From contig JAHYYP010000008.1 of NCBI GenBank assembly GCA_019424905.1, positions 5,748-69,747 of the forward strand: a stretch of DNA of 64,000 nt, written 5' to 3'. A model generated the notes under the pieces. That model worked only from the letters and a program-made list of their open reading frames with translations. It made no database searches and was not told the origin of the DNA. The position numbers and the translations under genes are program-made. Within the stretch, counting starts at the first letter, position 1. Every line of letters begins with the position of its first letter. Of this stretch, positions 17,860 through 27,049 are shown piece by piece. The DNA comes from Collinsella sp. (GTDB lineage Bacteria > Actinomycetota > Coriobacteriia > Coriobacteriales > Coriobacteriaceae).

Positions 17860-19935
17860 CTAACGCAGGTAAGCCTTCGCGTTGCTCAGGCTGTAGGCAA
17901 TCGTCGAGCCGTTGTGCAGCAGTGACGACGTCTGCGGGGTAATCGCGCCGGTAATACCCAATGCCAACAGAGCCGAGTTGGTGAGCATCACCTTAGAATA
18001 GGAGCTCGTCAGACGATCAACGAGGCCCTGGCTCATGCGGCGCAGGCGCACGATTGCGGCCAGATCCGTATCGGTCAGGATGATATCGGCGACCTCCTTG
18101 GCGATGTCGCTTCCGCCACCCATTGCCAGCCCCACGTCGGCCAAACCGAGTGCCGGCGAATCGTTGACGCCGTCGCCCACCATGGCAACGTGGCGCCCCT
18201 CACCCTTAATGCGCTCCACATAAGCGTACTTGTCCTCGGGCAGCAGCTCGGCCTTAAACTCGTCGACACCCGCCTCGCGCGCAATGCGCTCGGCCGTGCG
18301 CTCCGAATCGCCCGTGAGCATAACGACATGCTTGACGCCCAGCGCATGTAGGTCGGCGATGGCCTCACGGACGCCGGGCTTGAGCGGATCCTCGATGCCG
18401 AGCACGCCGACGACCTTGCCGTCGACCGCCAGATACAGCGGCGACAGGCCTTGCATCTGGGACTCAATGCGCTCCTTAATGTCGGAATCGAGCTGCGCGC
18501 TCTCGTCCTCAAACACAAAGTGTGCCGAGCCGATAATCGCGCGACGCCCTTCGATGGACGAAGCAATACCATGTGCCACGATGTACTCGACCGCAGCATG
18601 GCGCTCGCGGTGCTCGAGCCCGCGCTCGCGGGCGGCGTTGACCACGGCACGCGCCACCGGATGCGGGAAATGCTCCTCCAAGCAAGCGGAAAGGCGCAGG
18701 ACCTCGTCCTTGCTCCAGCCATCTGTCGTCAGCACGCAAGCCAGGCGCGGCTGCGCCTCGGTAAGCGTGCCAGTCTTATCAAACACAATAGTGTCGGCCT
18801 TGGCAAACGACTCAAAGTACTTCGCGCCCTTGACCATGACGCCCATCTTGGCAGCATCGCTCATAGCGGTCATGACGGCAACGGAACCCGTGAGCTTGAG
18901 TGCGCACGAGTAGTCGACCATCAGTGCCGCCGAGGTCTTGATGAGGCTGCGGGTAGTAAGCGCAACCAGGCCCGCGAGCAGGAAGTTCCACGGGACGATC
19001 TTGTTGGCAAGGTCCTCCATGTGCGACTGGCCCTCGGACTTGAGCGAGTCGGCCGTCTGCACGAGCGAGACGATTGAGCGCAGCTTGGTCTGCGCCGTGT
19101 TGGCGCGCACGCGCACCAAGATGCTGCCGTCTTCCACGACGGTACCGGCGAACACGTCGTCGCCCACGCTGCGCTCGACGGCCAGCGGCTCGCCGGTCAG
19201 GGTCGCCTGGTTGACCATAGCGCTCCCCTGCTCGACAACACCGTCGATGCAGATGGACATGCCAGTGCGCACGGCGACCAGATCGCCGGGCTCGAGCTCG
19301 GTCGCAGCAACGCTTACCTCGGTATCGCCGACGACCTTTTGCGCCTTGTCGGGTACATCGAGCAGCGAGTTGATGAGCTCGTTTTCGCTCATGGCGCGGG
19401 TGTAGTCCTCGAGCAGCTCGCCCACGTTGAGCAGGAACATTGTCTGGCCCGCGGTGTCGACATCACGCTTGACGAACGAAATGCCGATGGCCGAAGCGTC
19501 GAGCACGGGAACGGTCAGGCGCGGCTGCGCCAGCTCATGAAGGGCAGCGCGCAAAAATGCCATGTAACCGGCCACGACAAACACCGCACGCAGAGGCGTC
19601 GGCAAGAACCAGCGGCGCGCGTAGTGGGCGCCGACGAGTGTCGCCAGGTCCATAACGAGTTTGTGCTTGCGCGGCTCAAGCTGCATCACATAGCCCGACT
19701 TGGCATCGGCGATAGCTTGAGCATCGAGTGCGCCCAAGGCGTCGAGCACGCTCGCGCGACGTGGCTCGTCGTATTCGAGCGCCATCTGGCCAATACGGCC
19801 ATATACGCGCACCTTGTGCACGCCGTCGATATCGCCGCTGAGCTTAAGAAGTGCATCGAGATCGCTCTCTGGCACAGGACCCGCCAATTGAAGACGGGTC
19901 CTGCCGGGGATCTCGCTGATAATCGAGAATCTCAT
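17860..19935 (-). CDS. P1B-like metal-translocating P-type ATPase with a non-standard membrane motif
   Basis: A 691-residue membrane ATPase predicted to export a metal ion. It has an N-terminal HMA-like ferredoxin domain (residues 1-60, without the usual CxxC), the actuator loop TGEP near 248, the phosphorylation motif DKTGT at 386 and the hinge GDGVNDSPAL near 600. At the position of the CPx metal site the sequence is DYSCALK (341-347), so the expected proline is missing. The transported ion therefore cannot be inferred from the classical motif. It is the second gene of an operon with the DUF6110-like gene and sits downstream of a DtxR-like operator, which suggests iron or manganese. Confidence 0.85.
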   Translation of the reverse strand: MRFSIISEIPGRTRLQLAGPVPESDLDALLKLSGDIDGVHKVRVYGRIGQMALEYDEPRRASVLDALGALDAQAIADAKSGYVMQLEPRKHKLVMDLATLVGAHYARRWFLPTPLRAVFVVAGYMAFLRAALHELAQPRLTVPVLDASAIGISFVKRDVDTAGQTMFLLNVGELLEDYTRAMSENELINSLLDVPDKAQKVVGDTEVSVAATELEPGDLVAVRTGMSICIDGVVEQGSAMVNQATLTGEPLAVERSVGDDVFAGTVVEDGSILVRVRANTAQTKLRSIVSLVQTADSLKSEGQSHMEDLANKIVPWNFLLAGLVALTTRSLIKTSAALMVDYSCALKLTGSVAVMTAMSDAAKMGVMVKGAKYFESFAKADTIVFDKTGTLTEAQPRLACVLTTDGWSKDEVLRLSACLEEHFPHPVARAVVNAARERGLEHRERHAAVEYIVAHGIASSIEGRRAIIGSAHFVFEDESAQLDSDIKERIESQMQGLSPLYLAVDGKVVGVLGIEDPLKPGVREAIADLHALGVKHVVMLTGDSERTAERIAREAGVDEFKAELLPEDKYAYVERIKGEGRHVAMVGDGVNDSPALGLADVGLAMGGGSDIAKEVADIILTDTDLAAIVRLRRMSQGLVDRLTSSYSKVMLTNSALLALGITGAITPQTSSLLHNGSTIAYSLSNAKAYLR

Positions 19936-19953
19936 AGTTTGTGCCTGGGAGCG

Positions 19954-20199
19954 TTACTCGGCTGCCTCGTCAGCAGCGGCCTCGCTCTGGGTGATGTAGG
20001 CCGCCTCGGCAACCATGTCGTCGACATTAGCCTTGGCCTGCTCGACCATGTCCTGGTAGCCGTTCTTGATGCGCATGCCGCACGCGATACCCTGCACGCA
20101 GGCGTTCTTTACCGGAGCGCTGGTGAGCAGCTTGATGCCGGCCGTGCCAAGCAGAAAACCGCCACCAACAAGCAGGGTGTTAAACGTCGACTTCTTCAT
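19954..20199 (-). CDS. Small DUF6110-like protein of the P-type ATPase operon
   Basis: An 81-residue protein: a short basic start, a glycine-rich hydrophobic segment (LLVGGGFLLGTAGIKLL) that could be one membrane helix, a central Cys pair, and an acidic C-terminus rich in Glu and Ala. I associate it with DUF6110, often found beside heavy-metal ATPases, but only from memory. ATG at 20199 follows GGGAGAAGTAAC. It lies 18 bp before the ATPase gene, so the two are co-transcribed. It may be a metallochaperone or an accessory subunit; that is inference. Confidence 0.65.
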   Translation of the reverse strand: MKKSTFNTLLVGGGFLLGTAGIKLLTSAPVKNACVQGIACGMRIKNGYQDMVEQAKANVDDMVAEAAYITQSEAAADEAAE

Positions 20200-20307
20200 G
20201 TTACTTCTCCCTTTTGCCGCATGGGGCGCGGCATGGTGCCTTAGCACCCGAGTTCATTAGTTAGCTCGAGCACGCTTTTGAAATACCTTAATTCTATCTA
20301 ACTATCT

Positions 20308-20327
20308 AGGTCAGCCATGGCTAACCT
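20308..20327. promoter_or_regulatory. DtxR/MntR-like palindromic operator
   Basis: AGGTCAGCCATGGCTAACCT is a 20-bp palindrome with one mismatched pair. Its half-site AGGTTAGCC resembles the iron box of DtxR/IdeR regulators. It lies about 110 bp upstream of the DUF6110/ATPase operon. Confidence 0.55.
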
Positions 20328-20363
20328 TTTGAAAATTAGCGATGCGGAGTAACCGATTGTCAA

Positions 20364-20388
20364 TGTGACAAAGGGACTGTCCCTTTGC
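20364..20388. repeat. Short palindrome, AAAGGGACTGTCCCTTT type, copy 1
   Basis: AATGTGACAAAGGGACTGTC followed by the complement of its second half. A related copy is at 25109-25150. The two copies bracket the ABC/AraC cassette. Confidence 0.6.
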
Positions 20389-20394
20389 CCCTTC

Positions 20395-22152
20395 TTACAA
20401 CTGCCAGGTAGCTGCCTCCTTTTGCAGCGCCACCATACGGGCGAATTCTCCACCTGCCGCCTTGAGCTGCGCCGGAGTGCCCTGCTCGGCAACCACACCA
20501 TCCTTGAGTACAACGATTTTGTCGGCATTTTCCACCGTACGCATACGGTGGGCAATAACGATAACCGTCTTACCTGCAAGCAGACGGGAGAGCGCCTGCT
20601 GAACTACGGTCTCGTTCTCCACATCCAAGCTCGCCGTCGCCTCGTCCAACAGCACGATAGGCGCGTCTTTGAGCAGCGCACGGGCGATAGAGATGCGCTG
20701 GCGCTCACCGCCGGACAGCTTGGAGCCGTTCTCGCCGATCATGGTGTCATAGCCCTGCGGCATGCGGCTCACAAACTCGTCGCAGTTGGCGGCACGCGCG
20801 GCAGCAAGCACTTCCTCATCGGTGGCATCGCGACGACCAAGACGGATGTTTCCCATCACCGTGTCGTCAAAGAGCAGCACGTCTTGGAACACAATGGCGT
20901 AGTCGCGCAGCAGCACCTCGGGGTCCACGTTCGCAACATCCACGCCACCCACGGTGACCGTGCTTTCGGTGGCGTCCCAAAAGCGCGCGGCCAGGCGGCT
21001 CACCGTGGACTTACCGGAGCCCGAAGGACCGACCAGCGCCGTGACCTCGCCCTCCTTGGCGGTAAAGCTCACGTCGGTCAAGACCTTCTCGCCGGCACGG
21101 CCGTCCTCGCCCGCACCATAGCTAAATGCCACGTGATCGAACACCACGTCATGGCCCACGGGCTCAAACTTCTCGCTGCCCCGCGCCACGGGCTCTTCCA
21201 TGATGGAACGCATGCGCTTGGCCGACGACTCGGCGGCAAACAGCTCGGACATCAGCATCAGCGCCTGATCAAAGGGCGCATAGATGCGGCTCACCATGAG
21301 CAGGAAGGCAAACATCATCAAAAAGTCGACCTGGCCGGAGGCGACCATCGCAGCGCCCGTGACCAACGTGGTGGCAATCCCCAAGCGCAGGATGGCAAAG
21401 GCGGAGTTGACCAAAAGCCCATTGGCAAGCTCGCCTCTGGTGGTCTCGCGTTCCTCGGCATCGATCACGGCGTTGAGTCCCTCAAGATAATGGACCTCCT
21501 GGTTGGTGGCGCGGATCTCGCGCACGCAGTCGAGCGTCTCCTGGATCGCCTCGGTGACCTTGACCTTCTCGGCACGCACGCGGTCGAACACCGGGGTCAT
21601 GGGGCCGCGCGTCAGATACAGCACGGCAAAGGCCACGGGAACGCTCCAAAACGCCGCGATCGCCAGCTGCCAGCAAAAGAACAGCGACGCCACGAACACA
21701 ATGGCGCTTGCGATGATGGCACCCCAAAGCTCTCCCAGCACGTGGCTGTAGGCGTGCTCCATAGTCTGAACGTCGCCCATGATGGTTTCGGTTAGATCGG
21801 CCAGATCACGACGGCCAAAAAACGACAGCGGCAGTTTGCGCAAGCGCTCGGCAATCCCCATGCGCTGCTTGCCGCACTCCTCGTAAAAGATGCAGTAGGT
21901 GTAGTAATACTGCTGCCAGTTAGAGGCAAAGAGCAACACGAAAAAGACCAGGAGGCCGCCCACGATCGGTAGGGCATCCGGCAGGTCGGCGCCGGTGGCG
22001 AGATGTTCGACAAAGCCGACCATGACCAGGAACAAAAAGCCCATGCCGGCCATGGTCACAAGATTGGTGAGCGTGGTCCAGAAAATGCCGCGTTTTACGC
22101 CGGCGACGCCTTTATCGGATAGGAAATACTTCTTTTGGAATGAGGCGAACAT
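20395..22152 (-). CDS. ABC half-transporter, ATPase/permease fusion (second of pair)
   Basis: A 585-residue protein with an N-terminal six-helix ABC exporter-type membrane domain and a C-terminal nucleotide-binding domain: Walker A GPSGSGKST, signature LSGGERQRISIARAL, Walker B IVLLDEATASLD and an H-loop in VIVIAHRM. It starts right after the stop of the preceding half-transporter, so the two should form a heterodimer. Together with the divergent AraC gene the arrangement recalls siderophore uptake systems of the YbtA-YbtPQ/IrtAB kind, in which ABC exporter folds act in import. The substrate here is not shown. Confidence 0.88.
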   Translation of the reverse strand: MFASFQKKYFLSDKGVAGVKRGIFWTTLTNLVTMAGMGFLFLVMVGFVEHLATGADLPDALPIVGGLLVFFVLLFASNWQQYYYTYCIFYEECGKQRMGIAERLRKLPLSFFGRRDLADLTETIMGDVQTMEHAYSHVLGELWGAIIASAIVFVASLFFCWQLAIAAFWSVPVAFAVLYLTRGPMTPVFDRVRAEKVKVTEAIQETLDCVREIRATNQEVHYLEGLNAVIDAEERETTRGELANGLLVNSAFAILRLGIATTLVTGAAMVASGQVDFLMMFAFLLMVSRIYAPFDQALMLMSELFAAESSAKRMRSIMEEPVARGSEKFEPVGHDVVFDHVAFSYGAGEDGRAGEKVLTDVSFTAKEGEVTALVGPSGSGKSTVSRLAARFWDATESTVTVGGVDVANVDPEVLLRDYAIVFQDVLLFDDTVMGNIRLGRRDATDEEVLAAARAANCDEFVSRMPQGYDTMIGENGSKLSGGERQRISIARALLKDAPIVLLDEATASLDVENETVVQQALSRLLAGKTVIVIAHRMRTVENADKIVVLKDGVVAEQGTPAQLKAAGGEFARMVALQKEAATWQL

Positions 22153-23979
22153 TTAGGCCTCGCCTCCCTTCGTGACGGCGGCATCCGCGGTCGCTGCAGT
22201 GATTTTCCAGCTCGCGGCCTGTTCGTATTCAGCCCACATCTTGGCGTATAGACCCTTTTGGGACAGCAGCTCGGCATGGGTGCCGGCCTCCTGCACGCTA
22301 CCTTGGTTGAGCACCACGATCTTGTCGGCCCCCACCACGGTCGAAAGCCGGTGCGCAATCATAATGACCGTGCGACCCGCCGCCAGCTTGCTAAAGGCAC
22401 GCTGGATGAGCGCCTCGTTCTCGGGATCCGCAAACGCCGTGGCCTCATCGAGCACCACGATAGGCGCGTCTTTAAGGATCGCGCGGGCAAGTGCCACGCG
22501 CTGGACCTCGCCGCCCGAAAGATATGCTCCGCCGGCACCGAGCATGGTATTGATGCCCTGTGGAAGCTTGGCCACAATGTCGTCGCACTGAGCTGCGGAG
22601 AGGGCCGCACGCACTTCGTCGTCAGTGGCCGTAGGCTTGGAGGCGCGCACGTTATCGGCAAGTGTTTGCCGGAACAGCTGGTTGGTCTGGAACACGAAGG
22701 CGACCTGGTCCATAAGCTCGTGCGGATCCATATCGCGAACGTCCACACCACCTACGAGCACTCGACCTGCGGAAACATCCCAAAAACGCGGGATCAGGCT
22801 TGCGCAGGTTGACTTGCCGCCGCCCGAAGGACCCACCAGCGCGAGAGTGCTACCTGCGGGAACGCTAAAACTCGCATGGTTGACGGCAGGCGCCTCGGCG
22901 CCCTCGTAGGTAAAGCTCACGTCCTCAAAGCGCACATCGCTGCCAGCGGGGTGCTTGGGTTGAGCGGGCACGGAGAGCTGCTTGGAATCCATAACGCTTC
23001 GGATGCGAGCCAGCGAATCAGCACTCATCTGAGACGCCTCGCCCACAAACATAAGCTTGGTCATGGCCGTCGGCACCACGGCCGAAAAAATCGCGTAAAA
23101 CGTGAAGTTGACCATAAAGTGCGCGAAGTCCGTCTCGCCCGGCGCCAGCAGCAGCGCCACAGGCAAAAGAAATGCCACAAGGCCGTTGAGCGCAGTAAGG
23201 TTGAGCACCTGCGGACCCCGGCAAAACGTACCCGCATAGTTTTGCGCCATATCGGCGTATTCGGCGATCGCATCGTGGAACGCCTTAAAGGAGTAGACCG
23301 TCTGCTGGAATACCTTGACCACGGGGATGCCGCGTACGTATTCGGTGCCGGTCTTGTTCATCTTGACCAGCGCGCCCATGTAAGCCTTCATAAACTCGGC
23401 GCCCTTGCCGCTCATCATGGTGGCCATGGCGCAAAACGAAACGACGACCGAGATTAAGCATGCCGCGCCCAAACGCCAATCGAGGGCAAATAGCAGCACA
23501 AGCAGGCCCACGACCATGGCGGTGGCACCGGCGATATCGGGCAGCATGTGCGCGAGCAGCGTCTCGGTGGAGGCGGCACAGCCGTCTACGATACGGCGCA
23601 GCTCACCGGTGGCGTGCGTGTCAAAGTAGCCGAGCGGCAGCTTAAGCAGATGCTCGCTCGTAGCCTTGCGGATATTGGATGCGCAGCGAAACGCGGACAG
23701 GTGCGTGCACATGAGTCCCACGAAATAGACCACGATGCTTGCCAGGGCAAAACCAACAGCCCACCAACCATACATTGCGATGTCGGCGGCCTCGCTCCAG
23801 TTGGGCGCCACGGCAATCAGGTCTCGCGCAACAAGCCAGATGCACACGTACGGGCCAAAGCTCAACAGCTGCGAGAACGCCGAGAGGGCCATGCCCAAAT
23901 ACGTTAGGAATTTGCGGTCGCCGGCATATGCAAGCAGCTCGCCGATACCGCCACCTTCCTTTTTCGATCCCTTTGCCAT
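22153..23979 (-). CDS. ABC half-transporter, ATPase/permease fusion (first of pair)
   Basis: A 608-residue ABC exporter-fold protein with an N-terminal membrane domain, then Walker A GPSGGGKST, signature LSGGEVQRVALARAI, Walker B IVVLDEATAFADPENE and an H-loop in IMIAHRL. The start at 23979 (MAKGSKKEGG) has AGAAAGGAA upstream; a longer in-frame extension runs into the divergent promoter and is unlikely. The stop abuts the start of the partner gene. Its promoter shares a 120-bp region with the divergent AraC regulator. Confidence 0.88.
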   Translation of the reverse strand: MAKGSKKEGGGIGELLAYAGDRKFLTYLGMALSAFSQLLSFGPYVCIWLVARDLIAVAPNWSEAADIAMYGWWAVGFALASIVVYFVGLMCTHLSAFRCASNIRKATSEHLLKLPLGYFDTHATGELRRIVDGCAASTETLLAHMLPDIAGATAMVVGLLVLLFALDWRLGAACLISVVVSFCAMATMMSGKGAEFMKAYMGALVKMNKTGTEYVRGIPVVKVFQQTVYSFKAFHDAIAEYADMAQNYAGTFCRGPQVLNLTALNGLVAFLLPVALLLAPGETDFAHFMVNFTFYAIFSAVVPTAMTKLMFVGEASQMSADSLARIRSVMDSKQLSVPAQPKHPAGSDVRFEDVSFTYEGAEAPAVNHASFSVPAGSTLALVGPSGGGKSTCASLIPRFWDVSAGRVLVGGVDVRDMDPHELMDQVAFVFQTNQLFRQTLADNVRASKPTATDDEVRAALSAAQCDDIVAKLPQGINTMLGAGGAYLSGGEVQRVALARAILKDAPIVVLDEATAFADPENEALIQRAFSKLAAGRTVIMIAHRLSTVVGADKIVVLNQGSVQEAGTHAELLSQKGLYAKMWAEYEQAASWKITAATADAAVTKGGEA

Positions 23980-24099
23980 AAGATTCCTTTCTAACGGCTT
24001 GAGAGTTAACCGTAAGAAACTTATCATGGGCGTGTTAGCCAAGGCACACAATTGGGCCAGGCGTGGACGTTTTCGCAAATGAAGGGGACGCTTTTGAAA

Positions 24100-25098
24100 A
24101 TGCGGCGGGCGGCAACCGATATAACCGAGCTCTACGCACCGCAGTTTGAGCAGTTTGGCCTGCAGCTTTCCGGCAAGGGCGCCGTCTTTACCGGTGAGGT
24201 GGCAAACGATCGGGCGCACGGACGCGCATGGATCATGCCCCTTTCCCCCACCTGCATCGTCATGGAGCATTTCATTACCCCGATGCACAACATGCACCTA
24301 GCCGAGTACACACCCGAACCGTACGCGTGCGTGAGCGAGGTCAGCGCGCCCACGCTCATGTGCATGCCCGAGGCTGGCATAACGCCTGCAAACCTTAAAC
24401 TCTTGCATGGACCGTGGCCAAACAATGCCGTGTGCAGCTTTATCCAAGATAACTGTGGCGAGGAGTTAAGCCCGCTGTTTGCAGGGCAGCTCTATCACTC
24501 GCGCTCGGTGCTCTTTTTGCCTGGATATTTTGACGAACTGGAGCACCGCTATCCCACCGAGTTCGCAGGGGTCTTTGAGGCGTTTGCCGAGCCATGGCAC
24601 GAGGAAGCGACGTCCGCCATCTGCCACACACTGCACCGGATTAACGAGGACCGCGCCCGCACCGTAGGCGGACACGTCTATATGCAAGGCATCGTGGAAA
24701 CCATGGTCGCGGAGCTCGCCTGTTCGCGCGCGGCCCACAAGCAGGCGCAGCAGGCGGCAGACACACGCGCCAGCGTGACCAGTGCCGAAGAAGCAACGGC
24801 AATGATTGAGCGCGCGCTCGACAAAGGCAGGCGTGTGGGTATCAACGAGGTGGCCGAGAGGCTCTACACAAGCCGCTCCAAACTATGCGCCACCTTTAAG
24901 GCCCAAACTGGCGAGTCCCTGGGCGCCTACATTCGCAGACGCCGTATGGAACGAGCACAGGACCTTTTGGCCGATAGCACGCTCACGATAGCGCAGGTGG
25001 CAGAGCGTCTAGGCTACCCTCAGCAGGCCGCCTTCGCCCAAGCCTTCAAGCAACACACCGGCACCACCCCCACCGCTTGGCGCTCCCAACATCAATAA
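24100..25098 (+). CDS. AraC-family transcriptional regulator
   Basis: A 332-residue regulator. The C-terminal 100 residues hold two helix-turn-helix units of the AraC type (INEVAERLYTSRSKLCATFK and IAQVAERLGYPQQAAFAQAFK, ending in TPTAWR). The N-terminal 200 residues are a ligand or sensor region with no recognised motif. ATG at 24100 was chosen for the AAGGGGA upstream; ATG at 24079 and TTG at 24052 are in-frame alternatives. It is divergent from the ABC pair and very likely controls it, as YbtA does for YbtPQ. Confidence 0.85.
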   Translation: MRRAATDITELYAPQFEQFGLQLSGKGAVFTGEVANDRAHGRAWIMPLSPTCIVMEHFITPMHNMHLAEYTPEPYACVSEVSAPTLMCMPEAGITPANLKLLHGPWPNNAVCSFIQDNCGEELSPLFAGQLYHSRSVLFLPGYFDELEHRYPTEFAGVFEAFAEPWHEEATSAICHTLHRINEDRARTVGGHVYMQGIVETMVAELACSRAAHKQAQQAADTRASVTSAEEATAMIERALDKGRRVGINEVAERLYTSRSKLCATFKAQTGESLGAYIRRRRMERAQDLLADSTLTIAQVAERLGYPQQAAFAQAFKQHTGTTPTAWRSQHQ

Positions 25099-25108
25099 GG
25101 AGACGGCA

Positions 25109-25150
25109 ATGTGACAAAGATTGTGACAAAGGGCCAGTCCCTTTGTCACA
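25109..25150. repeat. Short palindrome, AAAGGGACTGTCCCTTT type, copy 2
   Basis: TGTGACAAAGGG and CCCTTTGTCACA face each other at 25122-25150, preceded by a partial repeat AATGTGACAAAG that is also present at the other copy (20364). Confidence 0.65.
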
Positions 25151-25154
25151 TGTA

Positions 25155-25185
25155 CAAAAAATGGGCGCGCCGACAGCGCGCCCAT
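25155..25185 (-). terminator. Terminator downstream of gatB
   Basis: Minus-strand stem ATGGGCGCGC / GCGCGCCCAT with a 5-nt loop, followed by a T-run. Confidence 0.82.
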
Positions 25186-25233
25186 TCACCAAATTCCAAT
25201 CAGCCCACCTGACCCGAACGGCCGAGTCGTCAC

Positions 25234-25369
25234 GGAACCGAGGGGCCGGGCGCAGGGCCTTGTCTCTCAATGAGTTCCGCACGAACAGGAGGCGCCAGTG
25301 GTGCCTCCGTCGTGAGTCAGGACTGTCCGAAATTGAGAGGCAAGGCCCTGCGCCCGGCCCCTCGGTTCC
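25234..25369 (-). repeat. Long palindromic element with conserved core, copy 2
   Basis: Arms of 38 nt (25234-25271 and 25332-25369) pair with one mismatch and are unrelated to the arms of copy 1 at 5050-5193. Read on the minus strand, the interior shows the same CGGACAGTCCTGACTC, an inner hairpin of different sequence, and GTGCGGAACTC. It begins 3 bp after the gatB stop, in the gatB sense. Confidence 0.85.
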
Positions 25370-25372
25370 CGC

Positions 25373-27049
25373 TTACGAGAGCGACGTTCTCAGCAACTCG
25401 TTGAAGAGCTTCGGGTTGCCCTTGCCGCGGCTCGCCTTCATGCACTGGCCCACCAAAAAGCCGATGACCTTCTGGTTGCCGTCGCGGTACTGCTGCGCCT
25501 GCTCGGCACAGTTTGCCAGCACCTCGTCCACGATCGGCTGCAACGCGCCGGCGTCGCTCACCTGACGCATACCGCGCTCGTCGACGATCTTATTGGGGTC
25601 GTCGCCGGTCTGGGCCATGGCCTCAAAGACCTCGTGCGCCTGGTTGGAGCTGATGGCGTCGGTCGCCAGCAGCTTAGCCAGCGCTGCCACCTGAGCCGGC
25701 GCGATGCCGGACTCGGCGAGCGACACACCCGCTCCCTTAAGGTAGGCGATCATCTCGTTGACCAGCAGGTTTGCGACCGTCTGGGCCTCCTTGCCAGCCA
25801 TACCGGCAGCGGCGGCCTCAAAGAACTCGGCAAACTCCGGGTCGCCGGCAATCTGCTCGGCGTCGGCCGTCTTAATGCCAAAGTCGGCCTCAAAACGAGC
25901 GCGCTTGGCATCGGGCAGCTCGGGGATCTCGCCACGGCAACGATCGATAAACTCGTCGTCCAGGTCGAACGGCGCCAAGTCGGGATCGGGGAACAGACGA
26001 TAGTCGTCGGCCGTTTCCTTCACACGCATGACCACGGTGCGCTTGCGGCTGGGCTCCCAGTGGCGGGTCTCCTGATAGATGATGCCGCCCTCCTCGAGCA
26101 CCTCGGCCTGACGGCAGATCTCGTAGGCAAGGCCGTCGTGCAGGCTCTTAAACGAGTTGAGGTTCTTGAGCTCGGTCTTGGTACCCAGCTTGGTCTCGCC
26201 GCGGCGGCGCAGGCTCACGTTGCCATCGCAGCGCATGGAACCCTTCTCCATGGAGCAGTCCGAAATGCCCAGCGTCACAAAGATGCGGCGGAGCTTCTCC
26301 ATAAACAGGCGAGCCTCCTCGGGCGTGCGCAGGTCGGGCTCGGTGACGAGCTCGATCAGCGGCGTGCCGCAGCGGTTGTAGTCGACGAGCGACTCGGCCG
26401 CGGCGGTAATGCGGCCCTCGGCGCCGCCCACGTGAACCATCTTGGCGGCGTCCTCCTCCATGTGGATGCGCAGGATGCGGATGGGCACCGTGTAGGAACC
26501 GTCCTCGCGACGCTCGGGCATCTGCAAGTTGGACGCGTCATAGCTGGCCAGGTGGCCGGCGCGCTGGTTGCCCTCGCGCATGGTCGACGTCATGGACGTG
26601 GACAAGCCCTCGGCGTTGGCCGAGGCGCTCGCCAGGCTCTGGGCCTCGGCCTCGCCAAACGCGCATTCGGGGCGCTCGGCGGCACCGCGACCGGTCACAT
26701 CCAGATCAAGGTGACCGTACATGGCAAAGGCGACCGGACCCTGCGTGGTCTGGAAGTTCTTGGCCATATCGGGATAGAAGTAGTGCTTGCGGTAGAACAT
26801 CGAGTGGCGCTGGATCTCGCAGTTGGTGGCAAGACCGGCCTTGACGATGCTCTCGATGGCGCGCTTGTTGGGCACCGGCAGCGCACCGGGCAGGCCCAGG
26901 CACACCGGGCACACGTTGGCGTTGGGCTCGTCATCGTGGCTGAGCTTGCAGTTGCAGAACATCTTGGTATCGAGTGCGGTGAGCTCGGTATGGATCTCCA
27001 GGCCGATCACGGCCTCCCAATCCTGCAGGACCTCGGAAAGCTCCTTCAT
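25373..27049 (-). CDS. gatB: Asp-tRNA(Asn)/Glu-tRNA(Gln) amidotransferase subunit B
   Basis: Kinase and tRNA-binding subunit of GatCAB, which converts Glu-tRNA(Gln) and/or Asp-tRNA(Asn) to the amide form. Landmarks are the VIGLEIHTEL start, the CNC...CPVCLGLPGALPVPN zinc region, KHYFYPDM and the C-terminal YqeY-type tail (GFLVGQCMKASRGKGNP). At 558 residues it is longer than the usual 470-500. An insert of roughly 80 residues, rich in Ala, Ser and Glu, sits between KHYFYPDM and RIHMEEDAAK. The start overlaps the gatA stop by 1 bp (TAATG), so translation is coupled. Confidence 0.96.
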   Translation of the reverse strand: MKELSEVLQDWEAVIGLEIHTELTALDTKMFCNCKLSHDDEPNANVCPVCLGLPGALPVPNKRAIESIVKAGLATNCEIQRHSMFYRKHYFYPDMAKNFQTTQGPVAFAMYGHLDLDVTGRGAAERPECAFGEAEAQSLASASANAEGLSTSMTSTMREGNQRAGHLASYDASNLQMPERREDGSYTVPIRILRIHMEEDAAKMVHVGGAEGRITAAAESLVDYNRCGTPLIELVTEPDLRTPEEARLFMEKLRRIFVTLGISDCSMEKGSMRCDGNVSLRRRGETKLGTKTELKNLNSFKSLHDGLAYEICRQAEVLEEGGIIYQETRHWEPSRKRTVVMRVKETADDYRLFPDPDLAPFDLDDEFIDRCRGEIPELPDAKRARFEADFGIKTADAEQIAGDPEFAEFFEAAAAGMAGKEAQTVANLLVNEMIAYLKGAGVSLAESGIAPAQVAALAKLLATDAISSNQAHEVFEAMAQTGDDPNKIVDERGMRQVSDAGALQPIVDEVLANCAEQAQQYRDGNQKVIGFLVGQCMKASRGKGNPKLFNELLRTSLS

